In this document: positions 55,065 to 64,000 of the stretch, one piece after another | Layout of the letters: each line of letters starts with the position of its first letter | Numbering within the stretch: the first letter of the stretch is position 1 | Source: Lycorma delicatula | Lineage: Eukaryota; Arthropoda; Insecta; Hemiptera; Fulgoridae | NCBI RefSeq assembly: GCF_047948215.1 | Contig: NC_134463.1 | Location: forward strand, 58,720,201 to 58,784,200 | Length of the DNA stretch: 64,000 nt | Direction: 5' to 3' | Position numbers and translations under genes: made by a program | The notes under the pieces: generated by a model | What the model saw: the letters and a program-made list of their open reading frames with translations, nothing else | Database searches by the model: none | Told to the model about the DNA's origin: nothing

Positions 55065-55610
55065 ATTAGATTACGAAGCTAAACGTGTATAAGAAATCAG
55101 GAAAAATATTAAAAATGTCCATATGAAAATTAGGTAGTGGTTAATAAAACACGGCTTAAGTTTAGATGTATTGAAGAAAATTATATAATTTTTCATTTTT
55201 ATACGGAATAAAATATCATAATTTAAACTAATGTATGTTCAAACTATACCACAAGTAGATACGATTAAGTATCTCCCAGTAATTTTAGATGTAAATCTTT
55301 TTTGTGAGGAACATATAAATAAATTAAAAAAAGAAATCGAATTAACTATACATAAATTTTATTTCTTAAAAACTTTTGAACAACTAAGATATTGAAGATG
55401 CATCACTACTTGATACAATTGAGATTAATGCATGGTATAACTTGTTGGGAAAGTTCTAATATAAAGTCATTATTGGTAGCACAAAAACATGTAATTAGAA
55501 TGATTTCGAATAAAAATAGATTTAGCGAATCTTTTCCACATTTTAAGAAACTTAGCATCCTGTCCATAAGATATTTATGGTTTTACAGTACTAAAATTGT
55601 TTTATAAAAG
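55065..55610 (+). pseudogene. Second LINE type: RT C-terminal region
   Basis: With frameshifts the translation gives WLIKHGLSLDV, DTIKYLPVILDVNLFCEEHI, LKKEIELTIHKFYFLKTF, then (open at 55392-55607) LRLMHGITCWESSNIKSLLV, AQKHVIRMISNK and PHFKKLSILSIRYLWFYSTK. This is the order seen after the catalytic core in jockey/CR1-like insect LINEs (YLGV.LD, L.YGI..WG, LQK.AIR.I, L.IL.LP.LYIYE). No FADD box is present, so the copy is 5' truncated; the 3' end stops at the mariner at 55619. Confidence 0.78.
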
Positions 55611-55618
55611 ATGTAATA

Positions 55619-56596
55619 CACAGTATGTCCGAAAAGTTACCGAACTAATTTTTGTAGTTGCTACAAGTTGCGCCGTCTCTAGGACAACCAAGGAACTATG
55701 TAGTACGATGTCTGATGAGTGTGTACAAAATTTCATCGCGTTTTGTCCCTCCAGACTCGTGTTATATTGGGCTGCGTAATGTGACCTTGTGCGAGCTCGC
55801 GACAGAAACGTCCCAACCCCGTAGGGGAAAACACCCGCCTTGTGACGCTTCCGGTCGCTATATACCCCTCCTGATGGGCGTTCCTAGCCCTGATGGGCTT
55901 TAACGGGAGGGCGATAAAATTTAATGTTATACTTCAAAAATCTTTCGTTGAAACTTATTCTATGATACAACAAGCATTCGGTGATGAAGCCGCATCTCGT
56001 ACTGCAACATACACGTGGTGGAAGGGGTTTAAAGACGATAGAGAGTTTTTGGATGACGAGGAACGAAGCGGGAGGCGTCAACGGCTGTTCACGACGAAAA
56101 CGTTGCGAAAGTGCGCGCGCATCAGGTCAAACTGTCCCAACTGGTCAAACCGTGAATTCTGAAAGTATATTCTATTTATATTATCGTAATTATATTTGGA
56201 AGTAATGAAACGCCTGATTGATGAGTCGCATTCGTCGAATCTGGCCCGAGTACCGGGATCCGGACAGTTGGACTCTTGCATGAAATCAAATCACCTTCTC
56301 AACCCACCAGCCTTACTCACCCGACTTGACTCCAGAAAAATATTTTTTGTTCCCGAAATTCAAGTTGAAGATGAAAGGCCGCATTTTCGACGACATTAAG
56401 GCCATCCAAAGGGCTTGCACCGAGCGGTTGAAGGCGATCCCACAAAATGATTTCTCCAGAGAGTTGACAGGGGCTATACCGGCGCTGCAACGAGTGTATA
56501 ACTAGTTAAGGGTTCTATGTAGAGGGGTGATGTGAGTAAATTCTTTAATCTGTATTTTTATTTAATTTAGTTCGGAAACTTTTGAGACATACTGTG
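55619..56596 (+). mobile_element. Mariner-like element F, internally deleted
   Basis: The left terminus CACAGTATGTCCGAAAAGTT and minus-strand right terminus CACAGTATGTCTCAAAAGTT are flanked by TA (55617-55618, 56597-56598). The plus-strand transposase starts near 55908 with KFNVILQKSFVETYSMIQQA, FGDEAASRTATYTWWKGFKD and DEERSGRR, the helix-turn-helix region. It is cut at about 56160. It resumes across frames at YLEVMKRL, then TLA, NQITFSTHQPYSPDLTPEKY, FLFPKFKLKMKGRIFDDIKA and RACTERLKAIPQNDF. The GDETW and HDNA blocks are missing, and the third Asp position reads EK. A GC-rich block sits in the leader at 55795-55910. Confidence 0.92.
55795..55912. other. GC-rich block inside the mariner F leader
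   Basis: About 115 bp of clearly higher GC than anything within several kb. It contains CCAACCCCGTAGGGGAAAAC and two copies of CCTGATGGGC (about 55870 and 55889). It lies between the terminal repeat and the transposase start, where related mariners have an AT-rich leader. Origin unknown. Confidence 0.6.
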
Positions 56597-56599
56597 TAT

Positions 56600-59340
56600 G
56601 CGTAGAGTAATGCACACATATATGTCAAGAGTAATTTAAGTAGGAAATGATATAAATTTGTTTTTCCGTTGCCAAAATTGGAACTGTATAAATATTTTTA
56701 TTCATTTATAATTCTGAAGGTGTACAAATTTTTACGTAATAATATAAAGGAATCAAGAAACTATAGAGAATACGATGATGCTCTGTCATTTGTTTGATGC
56801 TAGAAATCGATGAAATAGAAAAGAAATTACTATTTTAGGAGTACAATATTCGTAAATTTTTATTGTTATTTTAAGTTACTGGCGGTGTATCTCAGAATTT
56901 CTGTTTATAAAAAGTTATTGTAATAGTAACCCTCGATTGGAATTTCTCTACAGAGGGTACCTAAATTTCCATACAAGTTACATATTTTATGTTATTTTGC
57001 AGAAATTTTTTTATTGGATTTTTTATTATTTTTAAAAATAAAATATAAACTTGTGTTATTACTTCTAATTGTGTATGAAAATAATACATAAAAAGTAAAT
57101 AAATATTTTCCAAACAAAAATTTAACCTCCTTTAACTTCAACAACATCGTTGTCAGCCTTATTTTTTCCTTAGATTATGGTTTTATATTCTATTTCATTC
57201 CATAATCGGGTTTCGTACTGTTAAAATATCTTGCGTATGTTTTTCACAATAAATTTCTGTTATAGAAGTTTGAGATATGGCCCTTGTAATAAATTGGTAA
57301 AGTCTCGAACAGGTGGGTTGACCTTTACAATTCCCTCGATACATTTTTCATAAAACTTTTTATCCCCTTCTAACAACTGTGTTTTTTTTCTTTTTTTTAA
57401 TATAAGTTATCGTTTAAGATTTTGTAGAAATATCGTATGTTTTTAATCTATTGTTCATATGAAAATTTATTACTTATATATATATATTTTTTTTTAATTT
57501 TTATGATATATTATTTTAACAATAAAATAATTGATAAATTTTAAATTACTTGATAAAGAATAGCTTTAAGTAAAAATAAAATTGTTTCCTATTATTTAAA
57601 TGTTTGATTTATTCTCTTTTAATTTTACTGTATTGTATTGGAAAATTCTACTTCCAATGATGATTTATCAATGCAACAAAATTCATAATTGTTGGATTAT
57701 CTTTGTTTTTTTTGGGGGGAAATTATTTTTTTTGTTATTATTATTACTTTCTCGGTTGTATAATTATAACATACATAGTTACAATTTTATGTTAATCGGG
57801 TCAGATTTTGCATGTTGAGGTTTTTCGATTTTGCATTCCACTTTTTGTTCCGCTTATCGTGGAACTATTAGGGAATTTATTTTCCTATTCGGTGGCTAAA
57901 GAATTTAACTAAATGGAATGGATGTGCTTATCGGTCAAACGCTGGATTTTCTTATCTCATTGAGTACAATACAAGCGTATCTTCTCTTTTGGAAGTAAAT
58001 AAAATGGTTGTCGTCTAAGTGTTAGATGTAGTTCTTCGGATCGATATTAACTTATTCTACTAGGAACGGAATTATTATAACTACAAAGTCTTTAATCGAG
58101 TGTGATGTACAGTCGATTGTGCATAATCCTTATCTTAACAAGGGATCGTTATTTTTTTAATTAATATTTATTTTTAATTTGATTGTACTTTGTTTGTTAC
58201 AGGTATGGTGTGCCTCTTATTAAATTTTCCTCCTCGACATTCCAATTATCGTTTTGTAAGTATGTTTTTCTTTCTTTCTCTCCCTTTCATAGTCTATTAA
58301 TTTGCTTGTGGCTATTACACTTAATTATTGGTTATTGTAATCAGATACTGCCTGTATATTATTTTTTACTTTATCTTTTTAATTAGCGATAATTAAAATG
58401 AATGATAAATAAATACTGATACGGTTAGTAATAAAATAAAACTTGAATAATTGATCTATTTTTAATTATATTTTTCTAATTAAATTTAAGTTTATTTTTT
58501 TGAAATTCTAATATCTCAATTTTATATATTTATAATACAAATGATAAAATTAAAATTTTTGAAAAACCCACGGAACCGTTTTGAAGAAACTAAGAACCTG
58601 CTCTGAGGTGATCCCTATGTAATGAAAAAAAATACATCGAAATCGGTCCAGTAGTTTTTAAGGAAAATGTTAACAGACAACCCCGCGCGCGCGCCCACAC
58701 CCAAAACTTCTTATCCCGAATATACCGTCTCCGTTCTGTCGTGGGTAAAAAGAAAACGATTTGTTTGTGTGTTAGGTAATTTTGCATGTTTTCATTTTAA
58801 TAGTGGTTTTTAAACAGATTTCCTTTAGTTTTAAAAGAGGTACATTTCTGAAATCTGTTTTATTCGTTTTTTTGGGTCGGAAATCATCAAATTTACCTAT
58901 TAATTTAAATTCCAGTAGTTTTAATATAAAAATTACAAGAATTTTCGCTGTTTTTAGAATTATCGCTATTTTTTTATTTCTTTCATTTTTAGAACGGAAA
59001 TTGTTTCCATTTCTTCGTGAGAGACTCATTTTTTAATCGACACCAATTGTTTTCACCGATTTAATTGACACGGATTTTTTCTTCAGACACTGGTCTGTTG
59101 GAATACGATAAATATTTTTACTTATTGACATCTTTTTTCTTTTGGTCGTAGTACTTTTTCATTTGCCAGAGTGTTCTCGCCTTTGCTGGGTCCATTCTGT
59201 TGATGTTTGTTCTTTTCTTCTGGAATCCTTCACATGTTTTGAATCTCTATCTAGACGTGTTTCTGTTTGTGATTTCGTGTTTCTTTAGTTTCTTCACTTA
59301 GATCTTTTTTGATTTGTTTGAAATCAAAGATCATTTCAAA
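56600..59340. other. AT-rich region, no supported gene
   Basis: Holds the exon-like segment at 58203-58255 and a CGCGCGCGCG run at 58684-58693. Upstream of that run is ATCGAAATCGGTCCAGTAGT (58636-58655), a sequence motif I recognise as common near the ends of some insect repeats. The overlapping frames at 58772-59036 on both strands lack family features. Confidence 0.5.
58203..58255 (+). other. Exon-like 53-bp segment with consensus splice sites
   Basis: TTTGTTTGTTACAG precedes GTATGGTGTGCCTCTTATTA AATTTT..., ending TTATCGTTTT before GTAAGTATG. It shares its start, an internal TTATTAAATT and a TTATCGTT motif with the segment at 2635-2685. Both could be micro-exons of one gene or copies of a repeat; transcription data would decide. 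Confidence 0.2.
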
Positions 59341-59344
59341 TCAA

Positions 59345-60365
59345 AAAATTTTTGATTTGTTTGGAAGAGAAAAGGTCCCCCGGACAGCCCAAAATGAGTG
59401 ACAAAGCAGTTGAGCGTAATCGCCAAAGTTGTCTAAGAAGCCCTAATAAATCAAGTTCTAGGCAAAGTTTACAGTTAAGAATTACGAAGACAACTATTCG
59501 AAATGTGTTGCACAAGCGTTCATACCTACACGTTTAAAAAATTCAGCAAAAACATGAAATTAAATCTACGGATCGTCCTAAATGTGTTGAATTCGCAAGT
59601 AAAATGTTTAATAACATTGACGATGATGAAATATTTTTAAAACGCGTTATGTTTACGGATAAAGTGACTTTCCATGTTACTGGTGGTGTCAAACGACATT
59701 ATTGTAGTAGGATATGGGGATCTCGGCAATCCAATGAAATTGTTATTTGTAAAATTCCCCAAAAATAAACTTATGGTGCGGTTTGATGTCCGATCGTGTG
59801 ATTGGCGCATTCTTTTTTAATGAACCTACTATCGCAGGGAATATTTATTTGGACAGGCTACAACTGTATGTTTTCCCGCAAGTTGAACAAATTGAACAAG
59901 AAAGTAATGTCAATGTAATATTTCAATAAGATACAACGCCCTTGCACTTTGACGCGCTCTCAATGAAAAAATTTCTTAATCGTTGGATTGAAAGGACCGG
60001 TCGTGTGTTTTGGCTTCCGAGAAGCCCAGATTTGACACACCTAAACGTTTTTCTTTGAGGCTACGTTAAAAACATTGACTGCAGTGGATAAAATCAGGGA
60101 TGTACAACATTTAAGACAACGGATCACCGCTGCTATTGCTACAGTTACACCTGCGATGATCCAGGGGGACCTGGACAGAATTCGATTATCGGCTGGATTT
60201 TCCGGAGCGTACAACGGACCTCATTTTGAAACATTCTAAGGTATGTAAAGAAAATCTTTTGAGTTGGTGAATTTAAAAAAAAAAATATTCGTTGGATTAT
60301 CTGTATTAGTTAATGAGATACGATTTGTTTTTTAAATTGCTGCAACCTTTTTCAATGACCAGTAT
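59345..60365 (+). pseudogene. IS630-like transposase pseudogene
   Basis: Most of a transposase is readable with stops and frameshifts: KRSPGQPKMSD, then TTIRNVLHKRSYLHV (helix-turn-helix end), KRVMFTDKVTFHVTGGVKRH with the first catalytic Asp, and SRIWGSRQSNEI. The second Asp is in NVIFQ-stop-DTTPLHF. WLPRSPDLTHLNVFL has Asn where the family has the third Asp. It ends near RITAAIATVTPAMIQGDLDR and SGAYNG. The 3' terminal sequence AAATTGCTGCAACCTTTTTC AATGACCAGTATA closes the element near 60365. No 5' terminus was found, so it is probably truncated near 59345. Confidence 0.88.
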
Positions 60366-60369
60366 AATA

Positions 60370-61995
60370 AAGTTTGGAAATGGTATAGAATAGGGAACAC
60401 ATTATCTCAAATTGACTAAAATTGGACATTGGTTCTTTTAGAACCAAGCCAAATGAAATATATATATATATATATACATACACAAAAATTACAAAGCTTT
60501 GTTACAAATTGAGATTAAGGTCACTTAATTTAGAATCCACCATGCTGAATAATAAAGAAATACAATTTATTGATGCTACCTTACCTTCACCGCAATTATG
60601 AAATTAAATCATTACGATTTGAAATTGGTAATCATAACTTTCTCAATTTACCGAGTAAGTGATACCTCGACCAGAACTCTCATCACGTTAAATTGATTTA
60701 TCATTATTACCATTTTATCGTGTGGTAATAGGTGAAAGTACTATAAAAAAAATAGTAATAACAACACAAGGATATTGATTTTCTATGCATATTTATAATA
60801 ATATGACATGGAATTAACGAATGAAAACTGGAATTAAAATAATAAAATAAAAAGAGAAAAAAAACAATTGAAATATATAATGTAAGCCTAAAATAGCTAT
60901 AAAAATGACAAGAAGAAATATTATAATAATATCTAGCTATGAAATTAATTAAAACCGGCTTGAATAGGTTTAAAAAAATAAATAAATTTGAATTGATAAA
61001 ACAAAGCCGTATAAAAATGATTCCACTAAAAGAGTGTTGCTTTTCGTTTTATACTTTTTACCTTCCCATAAAGCTAAAGGATTAACAATCTCCATTTTAA
61101 TTAACTTCGCCCTTCTTTTTTCGTTTTTGATAAAGTGAAATCCTTACACAATTTTTGTCACTAGATTTTTTAACATGATTTAACTAAAAAAAAACTGAAT
61201 TTACCAAGAAGATAAAATGTACTTCTTACGTTAACAAATATCTTAATCTATTATTGATTTAATATCGATCACGTGTAATCCTTTAATAACAAATTAAATT
61301 AAATATTGAAATAAAAATTGATAACAGTATAAATTTTGATGAATTTAAGAAAATTCATATTTTTTTCCAATTTTCTAATAATTAAAGAATAAATCTATAT
61401 TTGTATATATCACCCAAAACTAGGATTAATTTTTATTGTACGTATTAAACTTAAACTTTATTAACCGTGATCAGAATGAAAGGGCAATCTTTATGCCCTT
61501 TATAAAAAAAATCATCTTTTTAAATTTTATCCATCCAGTCTTAAGATAACAATCAACAAACAGGTTAACATATTTATCAATCTCCATACGTGCATAAATC
61601 CTTCCGTTTTTTTTCTGCGGTAAAATTGTGTTTTTTGGTTAGAAGGTGTAATAAAATGTGGAAGTCTGCAAAACCCCCGACTTTTAAAATTTAACCTGAT
61701 TAACAAACGTTCCCTTATGTAATAATTTAGTACATAATGTAGTAATTTTACTTTATTTCTCATGAAATGCATTGACATTATTTTCTAATTATGAATTTTT
61801 CCTGCGTTTAGATGTTATACCTTTGTAACTGTTTATTTTTTTCCCATGGTTTGTTTATTGTCGCATCAAAAACAGTCGTTAGCGACTTAAATAAAACTAA
61901 GTGATCATAAATAATTAGACAATAAACACCAAACATAGGATAACAAACTGGAACATAAATAACAAATGGGTAATAAATATAGGACTAGTTTATTT
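60370..61995. other. AT-rich region, no gene recognised
   Basis: A TA run lies at about 60459-60475. The frame at 61527-61778 (minus) has no family features. Confidence 0.5.
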
Positions 61996-61999
61996 TCAC

Positions 62000-62845
62000 T
62001 GCACACACAGGATTCAGTAAGGGATCTCACATAAGCAAAACCGGTAAATTATGTTCTTCATCCCATTGTCACATAGAAATTGCAACAGTCTTTTGATGTA
62101 TTTCTTCCGGTTGAGTAAGGGCTTCACTCAGAACCCAGGTTTAATTGTCAAATAGACCCGAACATTGGACAATCTATGAGTAATAGTTTACGAACAATTT
62201 TATATTGCACGCTTCACAGTTCTGCTTAGGAGAGCCAGATGGATGAGTTTAGGTTAACTTTGTGTGCCCAACCCTCAGACGAGTTGGATGACTTGGTCTC
62301 TTCTTTTTTTGGGAATAAAAGCTCTCTCGAGGATGTTCTCCCGAATGCCATGTTAGGCCACGGGAGGACTCAGCATTCAGAACTTATTCCATTGAGTACG
62401 TATTTTGACACGGACTGGCTTCATGAAGTTGCTCTCACATGTTAATTCTAATGGAATTTGTTGCCTAATCGGCCTTTTGTTGCCGGTTTCTTAGGAGCTT
62501 CAGTGCGGATGTCGCAATGGTCCGGGATCCATACGAATGCTACTACCTTGTTTGCTCTTGAGAGGTGTCATAGAGTACTTGAATGATGGGTTCAGATGGT
62601 CCGCAGTTCAAGCTCTCAATTACACGCGTACAGTCAGTTATTATCAGGAATCTGTTGTCATTATGCGTCCTAAAAACCCTCAAGTCAGAGTAAATTGCGT
62701 AGGCCATGCAAAAGTACACACAGGAATAGGCAGTAAGCATATTTATTTTTTTTTTTGTTCCAAGTCGACTTAAAAAAACGACAGAACCGATTTTAACAAA
62801 AGTTATTTTTTGTAATCCTTTTTGCATATTTATTTGACGTTCCAA
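62000..62845 (-). pseudogene. Jockey/R1-type LINE 3' end with RNase H domain
   Basis: The minus strand from about 62750 reads AYAIYSDLRVFRTHNDNRFL, IITDCTRVIESLNC and EPIIQVLYDTSQEQ. This is the RNase H fold seen in some non-LTR ORF2 proteins, including the Asp of the ITD strand; the upstream catalytic Glu appears changed (MAYAIY). After frameshifts come VWIPDHCDI (family WIPGHCGI), WAHKVNLNSSIWLS (family GHT..TH..L) and LLIDCPMF, the Cys/His-containing HIL..CP tail. All catalytic positions cannot be confirmed. The plus-strand frame at 62239-62445 is a shadow of this relic. Confidence 0.8.
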
Positions 62846-62974
62846 ATTTTTATTTTTGATGTAAGTATTGGATAAATTTTAAATAAAATTTGAAAGGTAC
62901 TTGTATAGAAATCTATACTTTATACGGTTCCCTTTTAAGTCTCAAGTGATTTAAAAAAAAATAAAACAATAATT

Positions 62975-63622
62975 AAAAAATCTGACGTGGACACCGCATG
63001 ATTTCTTTGTATGCCTCTTAAATTACATATACACATTTTTGAAAGTACATAAAATTTTATTTCACTAATATTTTCTGATTTTTTTTCATATTTTTTTTAT
63101 TATTGAATGATTATTTATTGTAAATTTTTTATAATCAGAGGTTAACAGTTATTAATAAATCAATATATTTAAATTAAAATTAGTTAAAAAAAGAAGGTGT
63201 TGATGTCGGATTTGAACCGATGTGCCTTCCCCTTGTAAGATCCATATATTTCATTAATTAAAATTTTATTTCTTTATATAACTCTGTAACCAATGAAAAT
63301 AAGTACCACGTATGACATATAGTTGAAAAGCTCTCAATGAGGGATTATTACTGGAGTTAAGAAAAAGTCTAAAATCCAGATATTTAGGATTTTGGGTTTT
63401 TTTTGACATTTTTGGTCAAGTTGATTGTAATTAAAAGGGGAGGTGCACAACTAGATATTACAACAGTCCTAAATCCAAAATGTCAACATTCTAATCGTTT
63501 TTGAGTTATACGAGACACATACGTACGTACAGAAGACGTCACGTCGAAACTAATCAAAATGGATATTTCCATTGAAATCTGAAAACCGAAATTTTTTGCG
63601 ATTACAATACTTTCGTACAAGT
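62975..63622 (-). repeat. Repeat R, copy 7 (full length, minus strand)
   Basis: Begins ATCTGACGTGGACACCGCAT (complement of the R 3' end) and ends near CAATACTTTCGTACAAGTAA (complement of the 5' end). The box B-like element on minus reads GGTTCAAATCC at 63208-63218. It follows the LINE 3' end by about 130 bp. Confidence 0.88.
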
Positions 63623-63624
63623 AA

Positions 63625-64000
63625 TTAAAGGTAATCTAAATTTAAATATAATTTCAATCAGCTTGAAATACAATACTATTTCTGTCATAATGTTTTCAAT
63701 TAACTATTATTTTTGTCGAGTAGGAAGAACGAAAAAAAGGTGGGTAAAATATACCTAACGTTAAATACCGTTAAAATATGCTAACGTTTTAGTACAGATC
63801 CGTAAATCTTATTTATCTTTGAAGGAGTCTTTTCCCCCTCTCTGTTGAATTTTCTTTTCTAGTTAGGTTAAATCCTATGAAAAATGCAGATTTATTAATC
63901 GTATTTAATTTGGTTTTTATTTTCATATTCGAATAATTTTGAAAGTGTATTTTTTTTATTGGTATTTCAATAAAAATAGTCTTTGCTTATTCCTCTTCTG
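63625..64000. other. No recognised feature
   Basis: AT-rich DNA to the end of the window; nothing supportable seen. Confidence 0.5.

Noticed and set aside
58772..59036. Overlapping ORFs of 84 and 85 codons on opposite strands
   Set aside because: Low-complexity Lys/Ile/Phe composition; no family motif on either strand.
62239..62445. 68-codon ORF MDEFRLTLCAQPSDE... as a gene
   Set aside because: It is antisense to the LINE C-terminal region (GHT/CP-tail) on the minus strand.
1..64000. CRISPR array, operon, phage-defence or biosynthetic cluster
   Set aside because: The only regular repeats are a 4-unit minisatellite, diverged tandem repeats and dispersed TEs; there are no spaced short repeats and no run of adjacent intact genes, and the DNA is of eukaryotic type.

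Overview
The window reads as AT-rich nuclear DNA of an arthropod, most likely an insect and possibly a hemipteran. The evidence is long intron/intergenic-like sequence without operons, many mariner/Tc1/IS630-like transposons with TA target duplications, non-LTR retrotransposon remnants, tRNA-derived SINEs, hAT-like MITEs and many microsatellites. The species-level guess is inference only. I find no intact host protein gene, no intact tRNA or rRNA gene and no CRISPR array. Nearly every recognisable protein-like stretch is a decayed transposable-element (TE) gene.

Layout. 0-5.2 kb: two mariner copies (384-1236, 3960-5182) around an AT-rich stretch with a direct duplication and a 51-bp exon-like segment. 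5.2-14.9 kb: mostly unannotated AT-rich DNA with one arm of a palindromic repeat (5518-5745), a SINE (10.6 kb) and a 430-bp foldback element (11.0 kb). 14.9-20.8 kb: a dense cluster of DNA-transposon remnants (mariner, IS630-like, Tc1-like). 20-32 kb: seven copies in the whole window, six of them here, of an unclassified ~660-bp repeat (called R below) with a tRNA-like T-arm; a 77-codon orphan ORF; a 350-bp A-rich tract; and a homogeneous 4 x 90-bp minisatellite. 33-36 kb: a SINE nested in a SINE with a 15-bp target duplication, a hAT-like element, a 156-bp tandem repeat, and a second, shorter copy of the 3960-5182 mariner. 39-45.6 kb: an IS630-like transposase pseudogene, a possible Penelope-like remnant, a ~1-kb foldback element with ~345-bp arms, and the best-preserved coding relic, a non-LTR reverse transcriptase (44.1-45.6 kb). 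46.7-56.6 kb: a MITE, a transposon rebuilt as two opposed 3' ends, more copies of the same LINE, SINEs, a hAT MITE and two further mariners. 58-64 kb: a second exon-like segment, another IS630-like pseudogene, a LINE 3' end with an RNase H domain, and an R copy.

Nothing here works as a pathway. Two themes stand out. First, the mariner-like copies have almost all lost part of the catalytic core by internal deletion while keeping both terminal repeats, the expected form of non-autonomous elements. Second, several loci are long inverted repeats (42.87-43.86, 47.49-48.32, 11.03-11.46 and the R pair at 30.1-31.3 kb), which would make double-stranded RNA if transcribed. Boundaries are by eye, usually good to a few bases at terminal repeats and tens of bases elsewhere.
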